This document shows, piece by piece, positions 29,862-37,398 of a DNA stretch of 53,336 bases (position 1 is the stretch's first letter; each line of letters opens with the position of its first letter). The position numbers were made by a program, and so were the translations under genes. Source of the stretch: Mycobacterium sp. E787 (GTDB taxonomy: Bacteria; Actinomycetota; Actinomycetes; Mycobacteriales; Mycobacteriaceae); assembly GCF_001668725.1 (NCBI RefSeq), contig NZ_LZKL01000017.1:1-53336 (forward strand), written 5' to 3'. The notes beneath the pieces were generated by a model. It saw nothing but the letters and a program-made list of their open reading frames with translations. It was not told the origin of the DNA and searched no databases.

Positions 29862-30860
29862 ATGCCGCCGACTGTTGACATGGGAATTCCCGGTGCGGCC
29901 AGCTCCGTAGCCAACGACCCCATCGGCAAGAGGGTGCTCCTGGCGGAGCCGCGTGGCTACTGCGCGGGTGTCGACCGGGCCGTCGAGACGGTGGAGCGTG
30001 CCTTGGAAAAGCACGGCGCCCCCGTCTACGTGCGCCACGAGATCGTGCACAACCGGCACGTGGTCGACACCCTGGAAAAGGCCGGGGCGGTGTTCGTACA
30101 GGAGACCGACGAGGTCCCCGAGGGGGCCATCGTGGTGTTCTCCGCCCACGGCGTCGCCCCGACCGTCTACGCCGCCGCCGCCGAACGCAACCTGCAAACG
30201 ATCGACGCCACCTGCCCCCTGGTGACGAAGGTGCACAACGAAGCCAGGCGGTTCGCCCGGGACGACTACGACATCCTGCTGATCGGCCATGAGGGCCACG
30301 AGGAGGTCATCGGGACCGCGGGGGAGGCGCCCGAGCACGTGCAGCTTGTCGACGGTGTCGGCGGGGTGGAGAACGTGACGGTCCGCGACGAGAGCAGGGT
30401 GGTCTGGCTGTCGCAGACCACGCTCTCGGTGGACGAGACGATGGAGATCGTCGAGCGGCTGCGGCAGCGTTTCCCCAGCCTGCAGGATCCGCCCAGCGAC
30501 GACATCTGCTATGCGACGCAGAACCGGCAGGTCGCCGTCAAGGCGATGGCGCCGGAATGCCAGCTCGTCATCGTCGTGGGTTCCCGCAACTCGTCGAATT
30601 CGGTGCGGCTGGTCGAGGTGGCCCTGGGCGGTGGTGCCGATGCCGCCTACCTGGTCGACTGGGCCGACGACATCGACCCAGCGTGGTTGGAGGGCGTCAC
30701 GACGGTGGGTGTCACCTCCGGCGCGTCGGTCCCCGAGGTGCTGGTGCGGGGTGTGCTGGAGCGGCTCGCCGATTACGGGTTCGACGTGGTGCAACCGGTG
30801 ACGACGGCCCAGGAAACCCTGGTGTTTGCGCTGCCCCGCGAGATCCGGTCGGCGCGCTAG
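29862..30860 (+). CDS. ispH: 4-hydroxy-3-methylbut-2-enyl diphosphate reductase
   Basis: Iron-sulfur enzyme of the last MEP-pathway step, making isopentenyl and dimethylallyl diphosphate. It is 332 residues. The three cluster cysteines are in [11 protein letters not shown] (Cys34), [11 protein letters not shown] and [11 protein letters not shown]. Substrate-binding His residues lie in [10 protein letters not shown] and SAHGVAP, and the catalytic Glu region [10 protein letters not shown] is present. ATG 29862 adds a short flexible N-terminus ahead of the fold. Its stop codon shares CTAG with the stop of the convergent membrane-protein gene. The product feeds the Z-prenyl synthase encoded at 7.9 kb. 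Confidence 0.97.
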   Translation: MPPTVDMGIPGAASSVANDPIGKRVLLAEPRGYCAGVDRAVETVERALEKHGAPVYVRHEIVHNRHVVDTLEKAGAVFVQETDEVPEGAIVVFSAHGVAPTVYAAAAERNLQTIDATCPLVTKVHNEARRFARDDYDILLIGHEGHEEVIGTAGEAPEHVQLVDGVGGVENVTVRDESRVVWLSQTTLSVDETMEIVERLRQRFPSLQDPPSDDICYATQNRQVAVKAMAPECQLVIVVGSRNSSNSVRLVEVALGGGADAAYLVDWADDIDPAWLEGVTTVGVTSGASVPEVLVRGVLERLADYGFDVVQPVTTAQETLVFALPREIRSAR

Positions 30861-31981
30861 CCTTCGTATTCCCAGGACTCCGCCGGGAAGCTGCGCGGCG
30901 CGCGGCGGCGTCGCTCGGGTCCGGCATCTTCGGCCGGGCCCGAACCGCGGTAGCGCACTTGTGAGATCGGGTGGTGCGTGGTGTCGGAGCCGTTCCCGGG
31001 TGGGGTGGCGCGCCGCCGCCGGGGCTCGTAGGGCTCGTACGGGTCATAGCCGTCGAAGCGGCTGCCGCGAGGAGCCTGGCGTTCGCCGGGCCGGTCGTAG
31101 GGATTGCGGCGGGTGCGCGGCTCGCGGCGGGTCTCGCGCGGCGGCTGGCGACCGTCGTGATCGGTATCCGGCCGGGGGCGCCGGCGCGGCCGCGGCGGAT
31201 CGGCGGGATCGAAGTCGTGGGGCGGTGCCTGGCGCCGGCGCCGCGGGCGCTCGGCGCGGGCGTCTCTGGGATCGCGTTCGTCTTCGAGCGGCGGGCGGGC
31301 ATGCCGGGAGTGGGCTCGGCCGGGACGCGCGGACCGACCACCGCGGGGCGTTCGGCCGGTCCGCGACGCGGCTTTCGCCGGACGGCCCGCCTCGCGGGTT
31401 CGCTTGGAGCCGGTGGGCGGCGCTTCATCCGCATCCCCGTCGTGGGCACCCAGGCCGAGAAGCGAATTCAGTTTCTCGCCAATGGCCCCGAGGAAGGAAT
31501 TCCCCGCCGGCCCCGCCGTCGCGGCGTCGTCTTCCGGGGCGGCCGCGGTAGCCTGCGACTTGCCGAAATACCATCGCGCCAGGCCGATCAGCAGCACGAC
31601 CCCGGCGGTCCCGAGCATCAACGGAAACCGCTCGATGAGCGGGTAGCCGCAGTTGATCAGGAGGTCTTTGAGGCTGCCGATCTTGTGTCCGTGGAACATC
31701 CAATAGGCGCCCGGCACCGCGCAGAAAAGAATCAGCGGTGGCTGAATGATCGCGGTGAAGACGCCGTCTTGGCGCACGGCGAGCACCGCGGCCACGCAGC
31801 CGGCGATATAGCAGGCGGCGAAGACGTGGGTCAGGTCCTTGTGACCGGCGTCGATCGCGTAACCGGCGGCCGTCGCGGTGATGGCGATGACCAGGGCCGC
31901 CCACCACGGCACGCCGGGGATGTTGGGGTGGATCGAGCGGTGGCTAGCCTCGACCGCCGATCTTGCCCGCTGTGCTGACAC
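30857..31981 (-). CDS. Membrane protein with long basic disordered tail (DUF6542/Rv1111c-like)
   Basis: A 374-residue protein. The N-terminal part holds four transmembrane helices at about 28-48, 54-74, 80-100 and 120-140 (for example [20 protein letters not shown] and [17 protein letters not shown]). The C-terminal 190 residues are extremely Arg/Pro/Asp-rich and disordered, ending in SWEYEG. It corresponds to Rv1111c (DUF6542), of unknown function. GTG 31981 was chosen because a TACGGT box lies 6 nt upstream on the minus strand and homologues begin there; a 26-codon longer frame exists. It converges on ispH with 4 bp overlap. Confidence 0.83.
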   Translation of the reverse strand: MSAQRARSAVEASHRSIHPNIPGVPWWAALVIAITATAAGYAIDAGHKDLTHVFAACYIAGCVAAVLAVRQDGVFTAIIQPPLILFCAVPGAYWMFHGHKIGSLKDLLINCGYPLIERFPLMLGTAGVVLLIGLARWYFGKSQATAAAPEDDAATAGPAGNSFLGAIGEKLNSLLGLGAHDGDADEAPPTGSKRTREAGRPAKAASRTGRTPRGGRSARPGRAHSRHARPPLEDERDPRDARAERPRRRRQAPPHDFDPADPPRPRRRPRPDTDHDGRQPPRETRREPRTRRNPYDRPGERQAPRGSRFDGYDPYEPYEPRRRRATPPGNGSDTTHHPISQVRYRGSGPAEDAGPERRRRAPRSFPAESWEYEG

Positions 31982-31987
31982 ATGTAG

Positions 31988-31993
31988 ACCGTA
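31988..31993 (-). promoter_or_regulatory. -10 box TACGGT for the DUF6542-like gene
   Basis: Minus-strand TANNNT box 6 nt before GTG 31981; leaderless arrangement. Confidence 0.5.
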
Positions 31994-32088
31994 CCGGGAA
32001 TGAGCCGAAACGCCGGTAAAGACCTTGTTAGGGGCCGTTGGCGTGCCATCGCCGCGCACACGGCTGAACGGCCCGTCCCGCTGCGCCC

Positions 32089-32094
32089 TACACT
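32089..32094 (+). promoter_or_regulatory. -10 box TACACT for ychF
   Basis: TANNNT box 9 nt before GTG 32104. It is within 110 bp of the divergent TACGGT box, so the two promoters share a short control region. Confidence 0.5.
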
Positions 32095-32103
32095 TGGATC
32101 CCC

Positions 32104-33177
32104 GTGAGCCTGAGCCTGGGAATCGTGGGCCTGCCGAACGTCGGCAAGTCGACGCTGTTCAACGCCCTGACCAGGAACAACGTGGTGGCGGCGAACTACC
32201 CCTTCGCGACGATCGAGCCCAACGAGGGTGTGGTTTCGCTGCCGGACCCGCGGCTGGCCAAGCTCGCGGAGCTGTTCGGTTCCGAGCGCATCGTCCCGGC
32301 GCCGGTCACGTTCGTCGACATCGCCGGGCTGGTCAAGGGCGCGTCGGAGGGGGCCGGGCTGGGCAACAAGTTCCTGGCGCACATCCGCGAATGCGACGCG
32401 ATCTGCCAGGTGGTCCGGGTGTTCTCCGACGACGACGTGACGCACGTCGCCGGCGAGGTGGATCCCGAATCCGACATCGAGGTCGTCGAAACCGAGTTGA
32501 TCCTGGCCGACCTGCAAACGCTCGAGCGCGCGTTGCCGAGGCTGGAGAAAGAGGCGCGCACCAGCAAGGAACGCAAACCGGTCCATGACGCCGCGGTGGC
32601 CGCTCAGGCGGTGCTGGACGGCGGCACGACACTGTTCGCCGCGGGCGCCGACGTCTCCCTGCTGCGCGAGCTGAACCTGTTGACCACCAAGCCGTTTCTG
32701 TATGTCTTCAACGCCGACGAGGCGGTGCTCACCGACGCCGCGCGGGTCGCCGAGCTGCGCCGGCTCGTTGCTCCCGCCGACGCCGTATTTCTCGACGCCG
32801 CAATCGAAGCCGAGCTGGTCGAGCTCGACGACGAGTCCGCGGCCGAGCTGCTGGAGTCGATCGGCCAGACCGAGCGCGGGCTCGACGCGCTGGCGCGCGC
32901 CGGGTTCCACACACTCAAGCTGCAGACCTTCCTGACGGCGGGCCCAAAAGAGGCGCGGGCCTGGGTAATTCATCAGGGCGACACCGCGCCCAGGGCCGCC
33001 GGGGTCATCCACAGCGACTTCGAGAAGGGCTTCATCAAGGCCGAGATCGTGTCCTACGACGACCTCATCGCCGCCGGGTCCATGGCGGCGGCCAAGGCCG
33101 CCGGCAAGGTTCGGATGGAGGGCAAGGATTACGTCATGGCCGACGGGGACGTGGTGGAGTTCCGGTTCAACGTGTGA
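32104..33177 (+). CDS. ychF: Redox/ribosome-associated ATPase YchF (Obg family)
   Basis: A 357-residue Obg-family P-loop protein that prefers ATP to GTP and binds the ribosome. The P-loop is VGLPNVGKSTLFNAL (around 8-20) and the G3 motif DIAGLVKGASEGAGLGNKFL. The altered G4 motif is FNADE in place of NKxD, the hallmark of YchF. A helical coiled-coil insert (about 130-190) and the C-terminal TGS domain (about 275-355, ending AAGKVRMEGKDYVMADGD) complete it. The GTG at 32104 follows a -10 box by 9 nt. The next item downstream is a broken acetyltransferase. Confidence 0.96.
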   Translation: MSLSLGIVGLPNVGKSTLFNALTRNNVVAANYPFATIEPNEGVVSLPDPRLAKLAELFGSERIVPAPVTFVDIAGLVKGASEGAGLGNKFLAHIRECDAICQVVRVFSDDDVTHVAGEVDPESDIEVVETELILADLQTLERALPRLEKEARTSKERKPVHDAAVAAQAVLDGGTTLFAAGADVSLLRELNLLTTKPFLYVFNADEAVLTDAARVAELRRLVAPADAVFLDAAIEAELVELDDESAAELLESIGQTERGLDALARAGFHTLKLQTFLTAGPKEARAWVIHQGDTAPRAAGVIHSDFEKGFIKAEIVSYDDLIAAGSMAAAKAAGKVRMEGKDYVMADGDVVEFRFNV

Positions 33178-33443
33178 GCATCAGGCCGGCAAGTCCATCG
33201 GGCGCCGGCTCATTGCGGGGCGGACTTTTTCGAGAAGTCGGCGCTCGGCACGGTTGGCGCTGGCCTCCGAGGGTCCACGTCGTCGACGGGCATGGCGTGA
33301 AGTCCGTGGACGTCAACGAACAGAATTGTCAGGTGGTCGATTTCTACTCCCGGCGTGGTTTCGTCGTGGTCGGCAGGAGCGAACTCGATGATGCGGGTGG
33401 GCCGTACCCGCTGCTTCATATGTCCAAGCCGGTCACGCGGTAA
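33178..33443 (+). pseudogene. Degenerate GNAT N-acetyltransferase, only the C-terminal end readable
   Basis: From about 33300 to 33443 one frame gives KSVDVNEQNCQVVDFYSRRG then FVVVGRSELDD and PYPLLHM, a clear match to the C-terminal strands of YjaB/PhnO-type GNAT acetyltransferases. The preceding 120 bp should encode the acetyl-CoA loop but read only as scattered traces (GKSIGRRLIA in another frame). The gene has lost its 5' half and carries at least one frameshift. No start with a ribosome site is present. Confidence 0.75.
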
Positions 33444-33448
33444 GGCCG

Positions 33449-33928
33449 CTACGCAACCGCGGGCGCGAGAGCGCCCGGCTGTCCCGACTGGCCACTCAGC
33501 CTGGTCATGGTGAAGCGGTGCGCGCTGGGTTGGCTGCTGTGATCCGTATATCCGCAGGCGGCCTCGGTGCGGACGACGACCCTGGTGCCGATCCCTGTGC
33601 TCGGGTCCCAGGTCCATTCGTCGAAGCCCCTGTGCACCGTCCCGTCATTACAGCGCCACGCCGCGGGGTTCGGGGGGAAGCTCGCGTGCCACCGGTCGGC
33701 ATAGAACTGCGCCTGGCCCGACGTGTTGGAAAAGATGACTTGGACGCAACCAATACCGCACGACGCGGCCTTGAACGTCACATCGTCGAGGCTTCCGTCG
33801 TTGAAGTGGACGTTGTACATCCCACTCACCACTTGGTCTGCGGCCATCACCGGCTCGGCCGACGCCGGTGCGGCCAGCGCGATAGTCACGCCGGCCAGTG
33901 CGGCGCCCGTTACGGGTATCTTCCTCAT
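33449..33928 (-). CDS. Small secreted protein of unknown function
   Basis: A 159-residue protein with a clear Sec signal peptide (about 1-24, MRKIPVTGAALAGVTIALAA) and cleavage predicted after APASA. The mature part (about 135 residues) has four cysteines (SCGIGC, RCNDG, AACGYTD), enough for two disulfides, and a beta-rich composition. It resembles small exported mycobacterial proteins with a VSGxYNVHFNDG start, but I assign no function. ATG 33928 was chosen because it begins the signal peptide and has AGGA about 7 nt upstream; a 13-codon longer frame exists. Confidence 0.75.
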   Translation of the reverse strand: MRKIPVTGAALAGVTIALAAPASAEPVMAADQVVSGMYNVHFNDGSLDDVTFKAASCGIGCVQVIFSNTSGQAQFYADRWHASFPPNPAAWRCNDGTVHRGFDEWTWDPSTGIGTRVVVRTEAACGYTDHSSQPSAHRFTMTRLSGQSGQPGALAPAVA

Positions 33929-34107
33929 CCGCGTTCCTAACCGGGTAGCCCCCTCCGGCAGCACCATACGATCATCTCACCGGAAAATACAGGCCATAGG
34001 GCCGGTTTGCCGCGTCAGCGTTCGGGTGGGTCGGGGTTTCCCTTCTTTGGCGTGGTCGGGCCCCGGCTCGACGCCGCGGACGGCCGCTGGCGGCGTTAAG
34101 GTGTGGC

Positions 34108-34485
34108 ATGGTCACCACCGAGGACCGTGCCCACACCTCAGGTGAACCCGAGGGCGGCGCCGCTGACTCCGATCAGCATGAGGAGTCGCTTGCGCTGCGC
34201 GAACGTGAGCTCGCGAGGCGCGAGCGGGTGGCCGACGAACGGGATCGCATCGCCGATGAGCGGGACCGGATCGCGGATGTTCGCGAGCAGTCGGCGGACG
34301 ACCGGGAGCTGGATGCGGACATCCGCGAGGGTGCGACCGAGCAGCGTGAGCGCGAGCGACTGCACCGCGCCGAGGAGCGGGAGGCGCGCGGGCAAGCCGC
34401 CGCCAAACGGGAATCGGCCGAAATCAGGCGTGCGGTGGCCGAAACCCGACGACGTCTCCAAGGACGGCCGTCTTCGGCGGACTGA
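34108..34485 (+). CDS. Heptad-repeat coiled-coil protein A
   Basis: A 125-residue, strongly charged protein that I do not recognise. Residues 42-76 are five tandem heptads of the pattern A-D-E-R-[DE]-x-x (ADERDRIADERDRIADVRE), with Ala at the first and Arg at the fourth position, so a long continuous helix or coiled coil is expected. The tail (about 80-117, ERERLHRAEEREARGQAAAK) is also helical and resembles the tail of the paralogue at 35.6 kb. No signal peptide or membrane segment is present, so it should be cytoplasmic. ATG 34108 follows TAAGGT by 5 nt. It is the first of three related genes in 2 kb. Confidence 0.7.
   Translation: MVTTEDRAHTSGEPEGGAADSDQHEESLALRERELARRERVADERDRIADERDRIADVREQSADDRELDADIREGATEQRERERLHRAEEREARGQAAAKRESAEIRRAVAETRRRLQGRPSSAD
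34231..34338 (+). repeat. Five 21-bp tandem repeats encoding heptads
   Basis: The DNA reads as degenerate 21-mers of the type GCCGAYGAxCGGGAYCGxATC. Protein-level periodicity is conserved better than the bases, which suggests selection for the coiled coil. Confidence 0.65.
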
Positions 34486-34574
34486 GGGACCGCGACGCGC
34501 TCGGGCTCCGTTGAGGGCGTGAGCCTCCGAAACAGGTACTTGCCCCGGTTCGGGTCTGGGGAAATCCTTGAGAG

Positions 34575-34964
34575 ATGGTGACTGCGAAGCGCCGCTGGAT
34601 TCAGCGGTCGACGAGCGCGCTGCTGGGTGGCGGGTTGGCCTTGTCGGCGCTCGGACTGGCCGCCGGCCCCGCCGCCTTGGCCCGGGCTGCCCCGGCCCCC
34701 GCACCCGCCAATCATTGGTGCCCGGGTGATCCGTGGGATCCGGGCTGGGGCAACGCCTACAACTGGGACTGGAATCACTGCCACGACTGGCAAGGGGCGG
34801 CGAACCCAGGTGGTCCGGCGGGTTGGGGTCCTTGGGGGCCTCCGCCGGGGTGGGCGCCGCCGCAGCCGCCGCCACCGCCGTGGGCGCCCGGGGCGCAGCT
34901 GATGTGGAACCCGACCCGCAACGTCTGGGGATTCTGGAACAACGGTATATGGACTCCGGCCTAG
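34575..34964 (+). CDS. Small exported Trp/Pro/Gly-rich protein
   Basis: A 129-residue protein with a signal peptide (about 1-40, Arg-rich start, then LLGGGLALSALGLAAGPAAL) and probable cleavage near ARAAPA. The mature part is unusually rich in Trp, Pro, Gly and Asn: two cysteines within WCPGDPWDPGWGNAYNWDWN and HCHDW, a proline run (about 95-105), and a C-terminal block NPTRNVWGFWNNGIWTP. Similar short exported proteins occur in mycobacteria without known function. It lies between coiled-coil genes A and B. The start at 34575 lacks a strong ribosome site. Confidence 0.7.
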   Translation: MVTAKRRWIQRSTSALLGGGLALSALGLAAGPAALARAAPAPAPANHWCPGDPWDPGWGNAYNWDWNHCHDWQGAANPGGPAGWGPWGPPPGWAPPQPPPPPWAPGAQLMWNPTRNVWGFWNNGIWTPA

Positions 34965-35069
34965 CGGGTCGAGCACGAATCGCGGTGGCCTTGCCGCTTC
35001 GACGTTGGGGTCTGTCGGCCCTAGACCGGCAAGCCGCGCTGGGCTATGTGTGGAGGTGGAACCTTTCCA

Positions 35070-35087
35070 CCACGCCGACTGGAGGTC
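35070..35087 (+). promoter_or_regulatory. Small inverted repeat upstream of coiled-coil gene B
   Basis: GGTGGAA and TTCCACC arms separated by about 3 nt, some 25 bp before the start of gene B. It could be an operator or a leader hairpin; nothing more can be said. Confidence 0.25.
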
Positions 35088-35111
35088 CGATGCGGCCAGA
35101 ACGAGCATCAG

Positions 35112-35651
35112 ATGGCTGAACAAGTCGGACGAACGGCGCACGAACGCGAAAGCGTCGCGCTGGAGCGCGAACGGATCGCCGAAGAGCGCGAGGCCATCGC
35201 CGCCGAGCGCGAACACCTCGCGCACGAGCGCGAACAGCAATCGCACGCTCGAGAACGGTTGGCGCTACGGAGAGAGCGGCTGACCGAGGGCGTGGAGCGC
35301 TGGGCGCAGAACCTGGAACTGCGGAGCAGACTTGCCGAACGTCGCGAAGCCGTCGCGGACCAACGGGAAGCGATCGCGGATGAACGGGAGGCGCTCGCCG
35401 ACGAGCGGGAGCGCGTAGCCGACGAGCGCGAGCGGGCCGCGGATCGGCGTGAGTCGGAATCGGGCGGAAGCCGTCCGGCAAACCACGGGCTGCGCGCGGC
35501 GCAACGGGTCCAGCGCCAGGAGGCGGCCGCGCTGCGCGAGCAGGCGGAGGTCGAGCGCGAGCGGGCCACCAGCGAGCGTGAAGAGGCCCGGCAGGAGGGA
35601 GAGGCCGGCATGCGCCAAGCCATCGGCGAAGGGAAGAGCGGTGCCCACTGA
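35112..35651 (+). CDS. Heptad-repeat coiled-coil protein B
   Basis: A 179-residue paralogue of the coiled-coil protein at 34.1 kb, not recognised. Two heptad blocks are visible: residues 16-50 (ALERERIAEEREAIAAERE and on) and residues 82-112 (ADQREAIADEREALADERE and on), separated by a segment with Trp (EGVERWAQNLELRSRLAERR). Composition is dominated by Glu, Arg and Ala. No export signal or membrane helix is seen. ATG 35112 has only a weak ribosome site, and an earlier ATG at 35046 is in frame, so the start is uncertain. Its last 11 bp overlap coiled-coil gene C, so B and C are cotranscribed. Confidence 0.68.
   Translation: MAEQVGRTAHERESVALERERIAEEREAIAAEREHLAHEREQQSHARERLALRRERLTEGVERWAQNLELRSRLAERREAVADQREAIADEREALADERERVADERERAADRRESESGGSRPANHGLRAAQRVQRQEAAALREQAEVERERATSEREEARQEGEAGMRQAIGEGKSGAH
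35157..35462 (+). repeat. Two blocks of 21-bp heptad-coding repeats in gene B
   Basis: Blocks at about 35157-35261 and 35355-35459 repeat the 21-bp unit five times each. The second block is the most regular, with units of GCCGACGAGCGGGAGCGCGT type. Confidence 0.65.
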
Positions 35652-36012
35652 TCACCACGCCGATGCGCTCAACGAACTCGACCGCCGAGCCGCCGAGCTT
35701 GACGAACGGGAGAAAGCCCTCGAGCACCGCGAGGCGCAGCTGGTAAAGCGCGAGTGGCTCGCGGCGGAGCGGGATCGAATCGCGGCGGAGCGAGACCGAG
35801 TCGCCAACCACCGCGAGCAGCTGGCCGACGAACGAGAAACAAGCGCCGACGAACGAGAGGGCACCGCCGGCGAGCGCGAACGCGAGCGTCTGCAGCGTGC
35901 CGAAGATCGTCAGGATCGCCAGCGCGCCTCGGCCGAACGGGAAGAGGCGGAGATCAGGCGCGAGATCGAGGCTTCCCGGCGAGATGCCGCTGAGACCGAA
36001 CCTGCGGAGTGA
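35641..36012 (+). CDS. Heptad-repeat coiled-coil protein C
   Basis: A 123-residue paralogue of A and B. After an N-terminal acidic helix (about 8-38, ADALNELDRRAAELDEREKA) come six heptads (residues 41-82, AAERDRIAAERDRVANHRE and on). The C-terminal tail (ERERLQRAEDRQDRQRASAE then REEAEIRREIE) aligns with the tail of A. GTG 35641 has AAGGGAAGAG upstream and lies 11 bp inside gene B. No membrane helix or signal peptide is present. Function is unknown. The three proteins could assemble together, which is inference from matching heptad register only. Confidence 0.7.
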   Translation: MPTDHHADALNELDRRAAELDEREKALEHREAQLVKREWLAAERDRIAAERDRVANHREQLADERETSADEREGTAGERERERLQRAEDRQDRQRASAEREEAEIRREIEASRRDAAETEPAE

Positions 36013-36066
36013 CGGACGGCCCTGAAGGCTGGCCGCCAGGACACTTGGGTGCTGGAGAGGGCGGGT

Positions 36067-36519
36067 ATGTCACTGCGCGGATTGGCCGGCAAAGTCGGCA
36101 TCGTCGTTGGTGGAGCCACCGGGCTGGGAGCGGCCACTGCCGTTCGCCTTGGGGCCGAGGGCAGCCAGGTGGTCATCGGCGATATCGCCGAAGAAGCCGC
36201 GCAACAGACCGCGGAACGCATCGCCCGGGCGGGGGTACGGCGACACGGCATCGGCGCACTGACGCGACACGTCGCGTCGCGTTGGGGCAAGGAGGGCATT
36301 CGGTGCAACGCGGTCGCGCCGGGCTTCACGGCCACCGACGCCATCCGCTCGGCTCCGCGGTGGCCGGAGTTGGAAGCCTCCGCGCTGCGGCGGATCCGCA
36401 GCACGCGGGTGGGTCTCCCCGACGACGTCGCATCGTTGGTCGCCTTCCTGCTGTCCGACGAAGGCGCCTGGATCAACGGTCAGGTCGTCAACATCGATGG
36501 CGGAACGGTGCTCCGCTGA
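36067..36519 (+). pseudogene. Short-chain dehydrogenase with the catalytic core deleted
   Basis: The 150-residue open frame starts as a normal SDR (GKVGIVVGGATGLGAATAVR nucleotide-binding motif, then DIAEEAAQQTAERIARAG) and ends as one (ALTRHVASRWGKEGIRCNAV through SDEGAWINGQVVNIDGG). Between them about 100 residues are missing, including the NNAG motif, the catalytic Ser and the Tyr-x-x-x-Lys pair. The deletion is in frame, so a protein could still be made, but it cannot be an SDR enzyme. Intact relatives are about 250 residues. It follows the coiled-coil genes after 54 bp. Confidence 0.8.
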
Positions 36520-36604
36520 ACGAATCTCGTAGCTTGTCGGAGGGGCCGCCTAGCCTTGGGTCGACGCGGGACACCGCGCACCGATCGCACACAGGGGAGG
36601 CTGC

Positions 36605-37015
36605 ATGAAGTTCGTTTCGACCCGCATCATCACGGCCGACGTCAAGCGGCTCGTCGATTTCTACGAGGCGGTCACCGACGGTTCCGCGGTCTGGGGCAAC
36701 GAGCTGTTCGCCGAGATCCCGACGCCGGTTGGAACGCTGGCCATCGGCAGCGACAAGACGGTGCCGCTGTTCGGGGACGGATCCGCCGAGCCGGCGGCCA
36801 ACCGGAGCGCGATCGTGGAATTCCTCGTCGAGGACGTCGACGCGGAATACGAGCGGCTCCGCGACCGCGTCGGCGAGGTCGTGACGGAGCCGACCACCAT
36901 GCCGTGGGGAAACCGCGCGCTGCTGTTCCGCGATCCGGACGGCAACCTCGTCAACCTGTTCACTCCGGTCACCAACGAGGCCCGCGCCAAATTCGGTGTG
37001 ATTGTCGCGCAATAA
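36605..37015 (+). CDS. VOC/glyoxalase-fold protein
   Basis: A 136-residue vicinal-oxygen-chelate protein with both half-folds: strand-helix VSTRIITADVKRLVDFYEAV (about 3-23), then IVEFLVEDVDAEYERLRDRV (about 76-95) and the family's closing FRDPDGNLVNLFTPV. The Trp/Gly segment TTMPWGNRALLFRDPDG is typical of bleomycin-resistance-type members. The usual metal ligands (two His, one or two Glu) are not clearly present, so it may bind a ligand without catalysis. ATG 36605 follows GGGGAGG by about 5 nt. It lies 85 bp after the broken SDR and is probably separately transcribed. Confidence 0.8.
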   Translation: MKFVSTRIITADVKRLVDFYEAVTDGSAVWGNELFAEIPTPVGTLAIGSDKTVPLFGDGSAEPAANRSAIVEFLVEDVDAEYERLRDRVGEVVTEPTTMPWGNRALLFRDPDGNLVNLFTPVTNEARAKFGVIVAQ

Positions 37016-37111
37016 GACTCGACGACTCAGCGCCGCACGACGGCGTCCACGCTCACTGACGGTGCGATCCAGTCCCCGAGGAAGCTCCGCAGCGTGACGC
37101 CCGTACGGGCG

Positions 37112-37257
37112 GACGACCGGTGCGCGCGGTGACCGCCGACGCGCAGCAGCGCAGCCGCCTGTGGCCGCGCCTGGTCGAGCTCTACGCAGACTTCGACACC
37201 TACCAGAGTCGGACCGAGCGCGAGATCCCCGTCGTGGTCTTGCAACCGCGTCCGTAG
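37112..37257 (+). pseudogene. 3' stub of a Ddn-like F420-dependent nitroreductase
   Basis: The frame ending at TAG 37257 reads VRAVTADAQQRSRLWPRLVE then YADFDTYQSRTEREIPVVVL, the hallmark C-terminus of deazaflavin-dependent nitroreductases (Ddn family). Everything upstream of about 37112 is unrelated, so about the first two-thirds of the gene are gone. The 383 bp from 37016 to 37398 otherwise hold no gene. The last 140 bp become AT-richer towards the next promoter. Confidence 0.7.
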
Positions 37258-37384
37258 GTAACGCCCAATTCCTGCTCGGATATTTGCGGCTTTGTAATCG
37301 ATTTGCTACCGATGCGGCGAAAGCCATTATGCTGAGCGTGAATGATCTGCGCCACAAATTTTGGCTCGCGGTGAATTCCATTGC

Positions 37385-37390
37385 TAGCGT
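37385..37390 (+). promoter_or_regulatory. -10 box TAGCGT for the NlpC/P60-like gene
   Basis: TANNNT box 8 nt before ATG 37399; supports this ATG rather than TTG 37381. Confidence 0.5.
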
Positions 37391-37398
37391 GCCTGCCC

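Noticed and set aside
34231..35890. Possible direct-repeat array (CRISPR-like or origin iterons) in the 21-bp repeats
   Set aside because: Units are contiguous, lie fully in frame and encode heptads; there are no spacers and no AT-rich region.
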